DNA from: Clavibacter californiensis
Lineage (GTDB): Bacteria > Actinomycetota > Actinomycetes > Actinomycetales > Microbacteriaceae
Assembly (NCBI RefSeq): GCF_021952865.1
Contig: NZ_CP040792.1
Span: forward strand, 868,001-932,000
DNA length: 64,000 nucleotides
Direction of reading: 5' to 3'
The translations under genes were made by a program, and so were the position numbers. Of the stretch, positions 17,042-25,905 are shown in pieces. The notes below the pieces were generated by a model, which was not told the DNA's origin, ran no database searches, and saw only the letters and a list, made by a program, of their open reading frames with translations. Within the stretch, counting starts at the first letter, position 1. Each line of letters begins with the position of its first letter.

Positions 17042-17926
17042 TCAGCAGGCCGCGTACGCGTATCCGTCCGCGCTCGCGGGCACGAGGTCGCGGTCGCGCA
17101 CGATGGCGCGGGGAGCGGGATCCAGCGCCAGGATCCGCGCGCACACCTCGTCGGCCGTGCCGCGCAGGTCGTCGGTGTACTCGACGTCGAGCACGTGCGG
17201 CCCGTAGACCGCCGTGTGGTCGGCGCACTCCTTCCAGCGGTCGCACTCCTCGGCGATGGCGAAGTCGAAGCCGGCCTCGTCGCGGCCGGGGGAGCCGATG
17301 TCGGTGGTGTTCTTCTGCGCGACGGCGAGGCCCCGGCTGTGCGCGTGATCCACGAGCAGCGTGGCGAGTGCCAGCGCGTCGTCCGCGTCGAGGGCGCCCT
17401 CGGACCGGTTCCACGAGTCGAGGTTGTCGAACTCGACGGCCTGGAAGCCGGCGTCGGCGCAGCGGTCGACCGTGGTCGCCTGCCGCGCCGCGACGGCCGT
17501 GCGCTTCGCGGCGGTCGAGGTGTCGAGGATGGACTCGTCGTCCCAGTTCGGATCCACCAGCGGGCCGTCGTCGCCCTGCACCAGCAGGTCGTCGGGCCAG
17601 GTCTCGCCTGGCTGGGTCTGGAAGCCGTTGACGTAGCAGATGCCGTACGCGCCCGCCGCGGGCTCGTCGGTGCTGTCGCGGACGACGATGCCCGCGCCCG
17701 CCGGCTCCGGCGAGGCACCGCCGAGCTGGTAGTCGAAGCCCGTGCCCACGGGCGGGAGGGTGATGCCCGCGGTGGTCTCCGCCGCGAGCACGCCGGTCGT
17801 CGCCGCGTCGGCCGCGTCGGCGGAGGCGCTGGTCGGCGCGGACGCCGGGCGCGGATCCGCCGCCGCGCAGCCGGAGAGGGCGACGAGGGCGGCGGTCGCG
17901 ACGGCGGCGGAGAGGAGGCGGCGCAT
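17042..17926 (-). CDS. GH114-type secreted lipoprotein (endo-alpha-1,4-polygalactosaminidase family)
   Basis: About 294 residues. A lipoprotein signal peptide with lipobox ALSGC is followed by a low-complexity Ala/Asp/Ser spacer and a TIM-barrel domain of the GH114/PF03537 type. Supporting blocks are FDYQLGG, AYGICYVNGFQ, a GFQAVEFDNLDSWNRS strand with acidic residues at the active-site position, and GLAVAQKNT. It acts outside the membrane on a galactosamine-containing polysaccharide if family assignment holds. The ATG at 17926 is preferred over GTG 17929 because TAGGGT lies exactly six bases upstream, the spacing seen in the window's other leaderless genes. Confidence 0.82.
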   Translation of the reverse strand: MRRLLSAAVATAALVALSGCAAADPRPASAPTSASADAADAATTGVLAAETTAGITLPPVGTGFDYQLGGASPEPAGAGIVVRDSTDEPAAGAYGICYVNGFQTQPGETWPDDLLVQGDDGPLVDPNWDDESILDTSTAAKRTAVAARQATTVDRCADAGFQAVEFDNLDSWNRSEGALDADDALALATLLVDHAHSRGLAVAQKNTTDIGSPGRDEAGFDFAIAEECDRWKECADHTAVYGPHVLDVEYTDDLRGTADEVCARILALDPAPRAIVRDRDLVPASADGYAYAAC

Positions 17927-17935
17927 CACCCGACC

Positions 17936-18365
17936 CTAGGCGGGTAGATCCGCCGCGCCCACCACCCGGAAGCGCTCCAGCACGACCTCGGTGTCGTCGT
18001 CGAGGCGGAACCCGTCGGGGAGCTCGGCCACGACCTCCGGCGACGTCCAGAACCCCTCGTGCCCGGCGCCACTCGGCGACGGTCGTGAAGCCATCGCCCT
18101 CGTCCAGCGCGTGCGCGAGCGGCGCGTCGGCCAGCCGCGCGATCTCCACGGCCGTCGTCTCGATCACGAGCACCGGCTCACCGGCGGAGTCGATGACGGT
18201 GCCTCGGGATCCGACGACCGGCAGCTCCTCGCCGTCGGCCGCGTACCCGATCAGCAGCGAGCTGGTGGAGGTCTTCTCGCCGGACACGATCGCCGCGACG
18301 AGCTGATCGCGTTGCGGCCCCGGGAACGCGAACTCGACGAGCGGGAGGTCGGGCTGGGCGGTCAT
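17936..18365 (-). pseudogene. ASCH-domain protein, frameshifted
   Basis: The first two thirds (LVEFAFPGPQRDQLVAAI, GEKTSTSSLLIGYA, VIETTAVEIARLADAPL, DEGDGFTTVAEWRR) match an ASCH RNA-binding-type domain. Near 18066 the frame breaks within CGCCGGGCACGAGG. The expected continuation (HEGFWTSPEVV ... VVLERFRVVGAADLPA, stop at 17936) is intact one frame over. A single indel therefore disrupts the gene; it may be a true mutation or a sequencing error in a G run. The start at 18365 follows TGCGAT by six bases. Confidence 0.75.
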
Positions 18366-18475
18366 GCCCCGATCGCAGAGCGGCGCCGTCAACCCCCTCC
18401 ACCCCACCGGACGCCGCGCGCCCGCCGGGCCAGGCTGGATGCGACCCCACGACCCTGAGAAGGAAGGCGCATCCC

Positions 18476-19384
18476 ATGAGCGAGATCCGCAACGGCGGCA
18501 ACCAGTACGAGATCCAGGACCCGATCGCGCAGTACCCGTCGCCGCCGTTCCCGCAGCAGGAGCAGACGGGCCCCGGCGACGAGCTGGAGTTCGAGCCGAC
18601 GCCCGACCACGGTCAGGGCAGCTACGTCGGCTTCGGCCGCCTGAAGGGCCGCAAGGTGCTCATCACCGGCGCCGACTCCGGCATCGGCAAGGCGGTCGCG
18701 ATCGCGTTCGCGCGCGAGGGCGCCGACATCGCGCTCAACTTCCTCGACGATGAGCTCGAGGACGCGCGCGACACCGCATCCACCATCGAGGCGGACGGAC
18801 GCACCGCCGCGCTCGTGCCCGGCGACATCTCCGACGAGACCGCGTGCCAGGACATCGTCCAGGCGTCCGTCGCGGCGCTCGGCGGCATCGACTGCCTGGT
18901 GATGGTCGCCGGCTACCAGCGCAACGAGGACGACATCCTCGACCTCGACTCCGAGCAGCTCGATCGCACCATGAAGACCAACGTCTACTCGCTGTTCTGG
19001 CTGAGCAAGGCCGTGATCCCGCACCTGCCCAAGGGCGGCAGCATCATCACGACGAGCTCGTCGCAGGCATACCAGCCGAGCCCCGACAAGATCGACTACG
19101 CCGTGTCGAAGGGCGCGATCCGGAACTTCACGCAGGGGCTCGCGCAGCAGCTCGCGCCGAAGGGGATCCGCGTCAACTCGGTCGCGCCCGGCCCGTTCTG
19201 GACCGTGCTGCAGCCCGTCGGCCAGTCGGCCTCGGACGTGGAGGAGTTCGGATCCCAGTCGGTCTACGGCCGCCCGGGCCAGCCGGCCGAGATCGCGGCG
19301 ACGTACGTGTTCCTCGCCAGCCAGGAGTCGAGCTTCACGAGCGGCGAGACGATCGCGGTGACGGGCGGCACGCCCGTCCACTGA
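18476..19384 (+). CDS. SDR-family oxidoreductase
   Basis: A 302-residue classical short-chain dehydrogenase of the YhdG/general-stress-protein-39 type. It has an approximately 55-residue N-terminal extension rich in Pro and Gln. The cofactor motif TGADSGIGKA lies at 64-73, Ser195 in ITTSSS, and Tyr208/Lys212 in YAVSK. It reduces or oxidises an unknown carbonyl or alcohol with NAD(P). GAAGGA upstream supports ATG 18476. It converges on the MOSC gene, with a shared hairpin between. Confidence 0.93.
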   Translation: MSEIRNGGNQYEIQDPIAQYPSPPFPQQEQTGPGDELEFEPTPDHGQGSYVGFGRLKGRKVLITGADSGIGKAVAIAFAREGADIALNFLDDELEDARDTASTIEADGRTAALVPGDISDETACQDIVQASVAALGGIDCLVMVAGYQRNEDDILDLDSEQLDRTMKTNVYSLFWLSKAVIPHLPKGGSIITTSSSQAYQPSPDKIDYAVSKGAIRNFTQGLAQQLAPKGIRVNSVAPGPFWTVLQPVGQSASDVEEFGSQSVYGRPGQPAEIAATYVFLASQESSFTSGETIAVTGGTPVH

Positions 19385-19411
19385 CCGGATGCGCGGGATC
19401 CGCGTCCGAGG

Positions 19412-19445
19412 CGGCGGGGCGCGTCAGAACAGGCGCGCCCCGCCG
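19412..19445. terminator. Bidirectional hairpin between SDR and MOSC genes
   Basis: CGGCGGGGCGCG pairs with CGCGCCCCGCCG over 12 bases with a 10-base loop. It overlaps the last codons of the minus-strand MOSC gene. Confidence 0.6.
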
Positions 19446-19999
19446 GCCCCGTCCTCGTCCCCATCGCCGAGCGGCCGCTCGGTGCGGAGCACGGCCGGGC
19501 CGACCGTGAGGATCCCGTCGCCGAGCGGCTCGCAGCGCACCCCGCCGCGGCCGCGGAGCGCGCGGAAGGCGCCGGGGGCGAGCATCACGTCCATCCACGC
19601 GCACGGGTTCGCCGGGCGGTGGCCCTGGAACTCGACCGGCCCGTGACCCGAGTCGATGCTGAAGCGCATGCCGCGCAGCCGGTCCACGTCCGCGCCGCGC
19701 AGCAGCACGTTGCGGCGCGTGTCGACGGGATCCAGCCCCGCCTCGACGCCGAGCTCCTGCGCCACGCGCTCCACGGACTCGACGGCCATCACCGTGACCG
19801 CCGCCGTGCGGTGCGCGCGCTGGGCGAAGTAGCGGTCGCCGACGATCCCGAGCCCCGCGCGCACGCGCACCGAGTCCCGCGACGGCGGCTCGCCCGGCTC
19901 GTCCCGCGGACCGTCGGACGGGCGTCCCTCCAGCCGGTGCACCGGCGAGGCGACGAGGAACGCGATCTCCACGCGGTGCTCGTGCGGGAGGTCGTCCAT
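19424..19999 (-). CDS. MOSC-domain protein
   Basis: About 191 residues containing the MOSC fold (molybdenum cofactor sulfurase C-terminal) found in Moco-dependent and stand-alone proteins: GLGIVGDRYF near the N-terminus, RRNVLLRGADVDRLRG, and GPVEFQGHRPANPCAWMD, in which the conserved cysteine is present. Substrate unknown. Start ATG 19999 follows TACGAT (20006-20011) by six bases, the leaderless arrangement used by many genes here. Upstream in-frame ATG 20020 lacks such a signal. Confidence 0.88.
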   Translation of the reverse strand: MDDLPHEHRVEIAFLVASPVHRLEGRPSDGPRDEPGEPPSRDSVRVRAGLGIVGDRYFAQRAHRTAAVTVMAVESVERVAQELGVEAGLDPVDTRRNVLLRGADVDRLRGMRFSIDSGHGPVEFQGHRPANPCAWMDVMLAPGAFRALRGRGGVRCEPLGDGILTVGPAVLRTERPLGDGDEDGAGGARLF

Positions 20000-20107
20000 C
20001 CGGGAATCGTACGGGCTCATACCACGGGGTACGTCAGCCCGGGGCAGTCGCTCCACTCGTGGCTATCATCGATGAGCGGGACGGTGTGACCGCATCCGGG
20101 GGGTCAC

Positions 20108-21808
20108 GTGGGCGAGCTTGCTCCCTCCGACGTGCGGCGCGATTCTGTGACCCGCGCGCAGGCCGTGCTCCGCAGCATGAGTCTCTCGAAGCCGCTGCAC
20201 GCGCAGCTGCCCTTCATCCTGAGCCTGGCCGTGGTCGGTCTCGCCGCGAGCACGGGCGACCTCGCCTCCGTCGCGGGTCCCCGGTTCGTGCTGGGCGCGG
20301 TGATCGCCGTGCTGGTCACGATCGCCGCGGCCGTCGTCCCGTGGGACCGCATCGACTCCGAGTGGGTCGCCATGCTGCCCATGCTCGACTTCGCGGCGCT
20401 CGCCCTCTGCCACGACGCGATCGCCGACCAGGTGCCGTCGACCTCGTTGCTCATCGTCTTCCCCGTCATCTGGCTCGCCTACGCGTTCGCGTTGCACGTG
20501 CTCTGGCTCGGCGCCCTCGGCACGGGGGCGGTGCTGGCGCTGCCGTACCTCCGCACGGGGAGGCTGCCGGAGGGCACGGTCGACTGGTCGCACCTCGTCG
20601 TCCTCCCCGTCGTGATGCTCCTCGTGGCCGTCGCCGTCAACCTCCTCGCGCAGCAGCTGTTCCGCCAGCACACGCGCCTCGAGGAGATCCAGCGCGAGCT
20701 GACGGGCACGCTCGGCGACCTGCGGGAGCGCAACTCGATCATCGACGGCGTGCTCGACGCGATCGACGACACGGTCATCGTGCTCGACGTGACGGGCCGC
20801 CCCATGCTGCACAACCGCGCGGCCGGCGAGCTCATGGCGCTCGCCGACCCCGTGGATCCGGACGACCCGATGCTCGGCCGCCTCGTCTACGAGGAGGACC
20901 GCGTGACGGTCGTGCCGCCCGAGCGCCAGCTCGTCGCCCGGGCCCGCGCCGGCGAGATCGTCGGGCGGGAGGTGCACTGGATCGGCGACGGCGGGGCGCA
21001 GAAGGCCGTGCTGTCCTCGCTGTCCCCGCTCGTGGACGACTCGGGCCGGATCTTCGGCACGGTCGTCGTCAGCACCGACGTCACGGCGCTCGCGCTCGCC
21101 GTCACCGAGCGCGAGGACTTCGTCGCGAGCGTCTCGCACGAGCTGAAGACGCCGCTGACCTCGATCCTCGGCTACGTCGAGCTCATCGCCGACGACCTCG
21201 AGGAGGACGACCTCGACGACCGGATCACCGCCGCCCGCCTCGCGATCGTCGAGCGCAACGCGCAGCGCCTCCTCGGCCTCATCGGCGACCTCCTCACGGA
21301 GGCGCAGCACAAGCTCGCCGTCAACCGCAACCTCGTCGACGTCGGTGAGATCGTCGAGAACGCGCTCGACGTGATCCGTCCCCACGCGCAGGCGAGCGGC
21401 GTCACCCTGATCGAGCCGGACTACGAGGAGCTGGTCGCGGAGGTCGACGCCGTGCGCATCGGCCAGGTGCTCGACAACCTGCTCAGCAACGCGGTGAAGT
21501 ACACGCCGGAGGGCGGCACGGTCATCACGGAGGTGGGGATCGACGGCGACCACTTCCGCCTGTGCGTGACCGACGACGGCGTGGGCATGTCGGCGGAGGA
21601 CACGTCGCAGCTGTTCACGCGCTTCTTCCGCACCAACTCCGCGCGCGCGAGCACGGTCGCGGGCGTGGGGCTCGGCCTCAGCATCACGCGCTCGATCGTG
21701 GAGGCGCACGACGGCTCCATCGAGGTGGAGAGCGCCGTCGGGAGGGGCACCACCATGCGGGTGCGGCTGCCCCTCCGCATAGGGCCTGCCACATCGCCGC
21801 AGACTTGA
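20108..21808 (+). CDS. Membrane sensor histidine kinase
   Basis: A 566-residue kinase. Several transmembrane helices occupy about 30-182, with little external sequence, so the signal is probably sensed in or at the membrane. A PAS-like region (about 205-330) follows, then HisKA with phospho-acceptor His344 in SVSHELKTPL, and a HATPase domain with N box (NLLSNAVKYTPEGG), G1 (DDGVGM) and G2 (GVGLGLSI). GTG start at 20108; TATCAT at 20064 may be its -10. Co-located with an Hpt-like gene and an OmpR-type regulator, its likely partners. Confidence 0.92.
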   Translation: MGELAPSDVRRDSVTRAQAVLRSMSLSKPLHAQLPFILSLAVVGLAASTGDLASVAGPRFVLGAVIAVLVTIAAAVVPWDRIDSEWVAMLPMLDFAALALCHDAIADQVPSTSLLIVFPVIWLAYAFALHVLWLGALGTGAVLALPYLRTGRLPEGTVDWSHLVVLPVVMLLVAVAVNLLAQQLFRQHTRLEEIQRELTGTLGDLRERNSIIDGVLDAIDDTVIVLDVTGRPMLHNRAAGELMALADPVDPDDPMLGRLVYEEDRVTVVPPERQLVARARAGEIVGREVHWIGDGGAQKAVLSSLSPLVDDSGRIFGTVVVSTDVTALALAVTEREDFVASVSHELKTPLTSILGYVELIADDLEEDDLDDRITAARLAIVERNAQRLLGLIGDLLTEAQHKLAVNRNLVDVGEIVENALDVIRPHAQASGVTLIEPDYEELVAEVDAVRIGQVLDNLLSNAVKYTPEGGTVITEVGIDGDHFRLCVTDDGVGMSAEDTSQLFTRFFRTNSARASTVAGVGLGLSITRSIVEAHDGSIEVESAVGRGTTMRVRLPLRIGPATSPQT

Positions 21809-22041
21809 GCTGATCTTGTCCCCACCTTGATCCGATCCGGCATGCGGCGGTGTCAGGCTCGAGCAACGGCGGGGCCACCCGTCCGACACGAGCGATCGAA
21901 GGACCGGATGATCCCCCACGACCACCCCGCGAGCGGCACCCGAGCCGCGCGCACCGGGTGCCGTACCGGGTCAACGGATGCGCGGCCGGTACCCGACGGC
22001 GGCCTCCCCGGTCCTTCCGATCGTCTCGTCGGCGGCCGAGC

Positions 22042-22725
22042 GTGAGCGCCCGAGCCGCCCGTGTCCCGCAGCTCCCCCCGCTCCTCGACGTCCGCGTCCT
22101 GGAGCAGCTGCTGGTCGAGCTGTCGGACGGGCCCGGCCCCGCCCGTCTGTCCGTCGTCCCCGCGACGGACGCCCCCGCTCCGCCCCTCGGTGTTCCCGCA
22201 CCGGAGGGCGTGACCCCGCCGCGCGGCCACCCCGAGCCGCGCCGCGGGACCCCGTCGTCCGGATCCCCCCGTCCGGACGACCGCCTCGCGACCCGTGGTG
22301 CCCCCGCACCCGGTCGCGGGCAGGCGCCGGCCGGATCCCCCCGTCCGGTCGGCGCCCTCACCTCCGCCCCTGCCGCCTCGGAGCCGACGTGCCCCGGAGC
22401 GCTCACCGACGGGCAGCACGCCTGCGTCGACTTCCTGCGCTTCTTCGTCGACCTGTGGCCGAGCCGCTGGGAGCGCCTCGACGTCGCCGTCCGCGCCGCC
22501 GACCGCCCGGCCGCGCTCGACGCGTGCCTGAGCGTGAAGAGCTCGGCGGCGATGGTGGGAGCGCTCCTGCTCAGCGACGTCGCGGCGCACCTCGAGCGGG
22601 CCATCCGCGCCGCCGACCACGCCCGTGCCGCGGCCATGCTGCCGGAGCTCGGCGAGGTGGGCGAGCGGAGCATGGACGCGATGCGCTCGTGGATCCGCGC
22701 GGAGGCGGGACACCCGCCCGACTAG
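22042..22725 (+). CDS. Hpt-like protein lacking the phospho-accepting histidine
   Basis: About 227 residues: a Pro/Gly/Arg-rich N-terminal half, then a helical domain from about 115 resembling histidine phosphotransfer (Hpt) domains (DACLSVKSSAAMVGALLLSDVAAHLERAIR, split here for reading). In canonical Hpt domains the motif is HxLKGSAAxxGA; here the residue three before the Lys is Leu and no His is near, so phosphotransfer by the usual residue is not possible. It may be a scaffold or docking decoy for the adjacent regulator. GTG 22042 is a compromise start; the frame is open further upstream to 21850. Confidence 0.65.
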   Translation: MSARAARVPQLPPLLDVRVLEQLLVELSDGPGPARLSVVPATDAPAPPLGVPAPEGVTPPRGHPEPRRGTPSSGSPRPDDRLATRGAPAPGRGQAPAGSPRPVGALTSAPAASEPTCPGALTDGQHACVDFLRFFVDLWPSRWERLDVAVRAADRPAALDACLSVKSSAAMVGALLLSDVAAHLERAIRAADHARAAAMLPELGEVGERSMDAMRSWIRAEAGHPPD

Positions 22726-22840
22726 ACCCGTGCGCGAGGCCGACCCGACGGCCGACGCGCACGCCCGACCGGCTCCCGCGACAGGCCGGTCGGAGGAACG
22801 GAGCGGGATCCCACCCGAGGGGACCCCGATCCACGGCGCA

Positions 22841-22872
22841 GCTGCCGCGGGACCCACCGGTCCCGCGGCAGC
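22841..22872. terminator. Bidirectional terminator between Hpt-like gene and response regulator
   Basis: Perfect 14-base stem GCTGCCGCGGGACC / GGTCCCGCGGCAGC with a four-base loop, between convergent genes. Confidence 0.8.
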
Positions 22873-22915
22873 CACCCAGCCACCCGATGGCCGTCGCAGA
22901 GCGGCGCCCGGCGCC

Positions 22916-23773
22916 TCAGCCGCGCGGCGGCGCGAGCCGGTAGCCGACGCCGCGCACCGTCTGGATCCACCGCGCCTCGCGCGGGTCGTCGTGCAGCTTC
23001 CGGCGCAGGTTGCCGAGGTGCACCTCGACCGCGCGCTCCTCCGGCTCGGTGGATGAGGCGACGGCGTAGGAGCCGCTGCGGATGTCGCGCACGAGGTCGC
23101 CCTTGGTGCGCACGCGTCCGCCGCTCGCGAGGATGGACGCGAGCAGGTCGAACTCGGTGCGCGTGAGGTCGACGGGCTCGCCGTCGACCGTGACGTGGCG
23201 GGTGCCCTCGTCGAGCTCGAGGCCGTTGTGGCGGAGGACGTCGGCGTCGTCCGGCGCGGCCTCGGTCGGCATCGCGGGCGAGACGACGTCCGTGGTGGCG
23301 AAGGCGGCGGGCTGCACCGGCTCGTCCGCGTCGGCGGCCGTGCCCGGGGCGTCGGCCGCGGCCGGGATCCCCGCGGCAGGCGTCGCCGTGACGTCCCCGC
23401 CGCCGCGCGGTCGGCGCATCATCGCCGAGATGCGGGCGCGGAGCTCGCGCGGGCGGAACGGCTTCACGATGTAGTCGTCGGCGCCGGCTTCGAGCCCGAG
23501 GAGGGTGTCGACCTCCTCGCCCTGCGCCGTGAGCATCACGATGTAGGCGTCGCTCACGAGGCGGATGCGGCGCGCGGCCTCGAAGCCGTCGAAGTCGGGC
23601 AGGCCCACGTCGAGCGTGATGACGTCGGGGGAGACCTCCTCGGCCAGCCGCACGCCATCGGTCGCGGTGCCGGCGGAGTGCACCTCGAAGCCGCCCTGGC
23701 GCAGGACCACCTCGAGCAGCTGGCGGATGTCGCCGTCGTCCTCGATGACCAGAGCCACACGTCCGCTGTCCAC
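22916..23773 (-). CDS. OmpR/PhoB-type response regulator with long linker
   Basis: 285 residues. Receiver domain 1-120 has the acidic pocket (Glu11-Asp12-Asp13), phospho-acceptor Asp55 in ITLDVGLPD, and Lys104 in VKPF. A roughly 65-residue Ala/Pro/Asp-rich linker (125-190) is much longer than usual, then a winged-helix DNA-binding domain ends in VRGVGYRLAPP. GTG 23773 has GAGGGGG five bases upstream; the frame is open to 24142 but the extension is nonsense. It converges on the histidine kinase and Hpt-like genes and is the probable output of that system. Confidence 0.93.
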   Translation of the reverse strand: MDSGRVALVIEDDGDIRQLLEVVLRQGGFEVHSAGTATDGVRLAEEVSPDVITLDVGLPDFDGFEAARRIRLVSDAYIVMLTAQGEEVDTLLGLEAGADDYIVKPFRPRELRARISAMMRRPRGGGDVTATPAAGIPAAADAPGTAADADEPVQPAAFATTDVVSPAMPTEAAPDDADVLRHNGLELDEGTRHVTVDGEPVDLTRTEFDLLASILASGGRVRTKGDLVRDIRSGSYAVASSTEPEERAVEVHLGNLRRKLHDDPREARWIQTVRGVGYRLAPPRG

Positions 23774-23901
23774 TACCGCCCCCTCGCATGCCGCATGCGC
23801 GGCCGTACCCCGGATCCGCGTCAGGCGCGCGGGACCTCCCACGCTAGCGGACCGCCGCACCCCCGCCTCCGCGGCGGCGCGCGGCCGGGTCGACGCGCGG
23901 A

Positions 23902-24513
23902 TCAGGTGATGGGGGAGGAGCCGGGCACCGCGACGAGCACGAGCACGGCGCCGAGGATGTACGCCGCGAGCGACGCCCCCACGCCGATGAGGAGCACCAG
24001 CCAGGGCCTCGTGCGCCCGCGGATCATGCCGACGAGCGCGACGATGGCGGCGATGCCCGTGAGGAACAGCGGGCCCGCGACGGCGATGCCGTAGCCGATC
24101 GTGAAGAGCGAGTCGCGGCAGACGTAGGTGTCCACGTCGCACGCGTCGGTGACGAAGATGAGGCCGAGACCCATGGCGGCGATGCTGCCGCCCACGACCG
24201 CGGCGACGAGCATCGAGACGAGCGTGGTGACGAGGATCCGGCGGTCGATCCGGCGGATCCAGCGCGGCACCCAGTCGGGGCCGGCGGGATCGTCGTCGCG
24301 GGCGGCGGAGCGGGCGGCGGCACGGGCGTCCGGGCGGGCGGGTTCGCCGGTCTCGGCGCGGTCGTCCGCGCGGCCGCGGCCGCGCGGCAGCGTCGGCAGG
24401 GTGATCTTCGGGACCTCCGGCAGGCGCCGGCGGCGGGCCGGCGGGGCGGCGGACCGGCGCCCGCGGGAGGCGCGGCGGCCGCGCTCCGGGGTCGCGTCGT
24501 CGTCGGGGGTCAC
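23902..24513 (-). CDS. Hypothetical membrane protein
   Basis: A 203-residue protein. The N-terminal 80 residues are very Arg/Pro-rich and probably cytoplasmic, followed by about three transmembrane helices (ILVTTLVSMLVAAVVGGSIA, GYGIAVAGPLFLTGIAAIVA, WLVLLIGVGASLAAYILGAV). Two cysteines lie in the short external loop ACDVDTYVC. No known family recognised. GTG 24513 follows TAGTCT (24520-24525) by six bases, indicating a leaderless transcript. Confidence 0.8.
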   Translation of the reverse strand: MTPDDDATPERGRRASRGRRSAAPPARRRRLPEVPKITLPTLPRGRGRADDRAETGEPARPDARAAARSAARDDDPAGPDWVPRWIRRIDRRILVTTLVSMLVAAVVGGSIAAMGLGLIFVTDACDVDTYVCRDSLFTIGYGIAVAGPLFLTGIAAIVALVGMIRGRTRPWLVLLIGVGASLAAYILGAVLVLVAVPGSSPIT

Positions 24514-24601
24514 GGCACGAGACTACGGGGCGCGTCCCGCCGGGCCGGAATCGGCGGGGTCGGCGGGAGGGCGAGCGGCCATGGCGGCGCGGGGCGGATG
24601 G

Positions 24602-25438
24602 TCAGAAGATCATCGGCCGGTCGTCGTCGAGCTCGGTCTCGACGTCGAGGTCCACGGCCACCGGCACGTGGTCGCTCGGCCCGTCGCCCTTGCGCTCGTC
24701 ACGGTGGATCCGGGGCGCGTCCACGAGCTCGGCGAACCGGTCGTTCCCGAGGATGAAGTCGATCCGCATGCCCTCGTCCCGCGGGAACCGCAGCTGCTGG
24801 TAGTCCCAGTACGTGTAGCCCTCGGGGATCGACGGCCGCACGACGTCCGCGAGCCCGGCGTCGAGAAAGGCGGCGAACGCGGCGCGCTCCGGCTCTGACG
24901 TGTGCGTCTTGCCCTCGAAGAGCGCGGGATCCCAGACGTCGGTGTCCAGCGGCGCCACGTTCCAGTCGCCCATGAGCGCGAGCGGGATGGCGGGATCCGC
25001 GGCGAGCCAGGCGCGCGTGTCGGCGGCCAGCGCCTGGAGCCACTCGAGCTTGTAGGAGTAGTGCGGGTCGTCGAGGGCGCGGCCGTTGGGCACGTACAGG
25101 CTCCAGAGGCGGACGCCCGCGACGGTCGCGCCCATCGCGCGGGCCTCGAGCGGCGACTGCCCGGAGGCGTCGGGCTTGCCGAAGCGCGGCATCCCCTCGA
25201 AGGTCGTCACGACGTCCTCGAGCGGCAGCCGGCTCGCGATCGCGACGCCGTTCCACTGGCTGAGGCCGTGCACGGCGACCTCGTATCCGGCCTCCTCGAA
25301 CGCCGCCATGGGGAACTGCTCGGGCTTGCACTTGATCTCCTGCATGGCCAGCACGTCGACGTCCTCGCGCACGAGCCAGTCGACGACGCGGCCCACGCGG
25401 GTGCGGATGGAGTTGACGTTCCAGGTGGCGACGCGCAT
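24602..25438 (-). CDS. xthA: Exodeoxyribonuclease III
   Basis: A 278-residue member of the exonuclease III/AP endonuclease family, which cleaves DNA 5' of abasic sites and trims 3' ends in base excision repair. Family blocks are complete: ATWNVNSIRTR, MQEIK (metal-binding Glu), LYVPNG, GDWNVAPLDTDVWDP, and the catalytic GPSDHVPV near the C-terminus. ATG 25438 follows TACCGT by six bases, a leaderless start. No operon partners. Confidence 0.96.
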   Translation of the reverse strand: MRVATWNVNSIRTRVGRVVDWLVREDVDVLAMQEIKCKPEQFPMAAFEEAGYEVAVHGLSQWNGVAIASRLPLEDVVTTFEGMPRFGKPDASGQSPLEARAMGATVAGVRLWSLYVPNGRALDDPHYSYKLEWLQALAADTRAWLAADPAIPLALMGDWNVAPLDTDVWDPALFEGKTHTSEPERAAFAAFLDAGLADVVRPSIPEGYTYWDYQQLRFPRDEGMRIDFILGNDRFAELVDAPRIHRDERKGDGPSDHVPVAVDLDVETELDDDRPMIF

Positions 25439-25506
25439 GCGTACACGGTACCGGGAGCGGGCGGCGCGGCCGGTCGCGCGCGGGACCGGCGCAGGGCCGT
25501 GGCCGG

Positions 25507-25905
25507 TCAGCCGATGCTGCCGACGCGCACCGTGACGGCCGCGCGCGCGGCGGCCTCGGGCCCCACCGATTCGGCGAGGCTCGCGCGGATCGCGTCGACC
25601 GCGGCGCGCGCGGTGCCGCTCGCGCGGCCCGACGCGTCCACCGCGATGGACGCCTCGACGAGCACGGTGCCCTCGCCGGTCTCGACGGTGACGAGCTGCT
25701 CGACGGCCGTGGAGGATCCGGCCACGACGCCCTCGACCACCTGCTGGGCGGCGAGCAGGATCGGGGAGCGCGGCGCGTAGACGTCGGCCACGCCCGCGAC
25801 GCCGCGGAGGACGGCGGTCAGGTCGCGCGACAGGTCGGCGGGCGCGGGGAGCGGCACGGGGACGGGCGCGGGCATGGCGGCCGATGCGTCATCGTCGAGG
25901 GTCAT
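25507..25905 (-). CDS. Small protein of the sigma/Asp23 operon
   Basis: 132 residues of unknown function. After a Pro-rich N-terminus, the blocks ADLSRDLTAVLRGVAGVADV and VYAPRSPILLAAQQVVEGVV are followed by a beta/alpha region (VLVEASIAVDASGRASGTAR AAVDAIRASL). The alternation GVAGVADVY ... VEASIAV resembles an Asp23-like fold at low similarity (inference). ATG 25905 overlaps the upstream gene by 17 bases and has GGAGGAGGCCGGAG in front, so it is the third coupled gene of the sigma operon. Confidence 0.78.
   Translation of the reverse strand: MTLDDDASAAMPAPVPVPLPAPADLSRDLTAVLRGVAGVADVYAPRSPILLAAQQVVEGVVAGSSTAVEQLVTVETGEGTVLVEASIAVDASGRASGTARAAVDAIRASLAESVGPEAAARAAVTVRVGSIG

Noticed and set aside
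20066-20075. TCATCGATGA, resembling the LacI operator core
   Set aside because: Only 10 bases, arms do not extend, and it lies in the promoter of a histidine kinase in core sequence; TATCAT there is better read as a -10.
22726-22915. Small Arg/Pro-rich frames around the terminator
   Set aside because: No start signal or hydrophobic or domain pattern; the stretch is explained by a bidirectional terminator.
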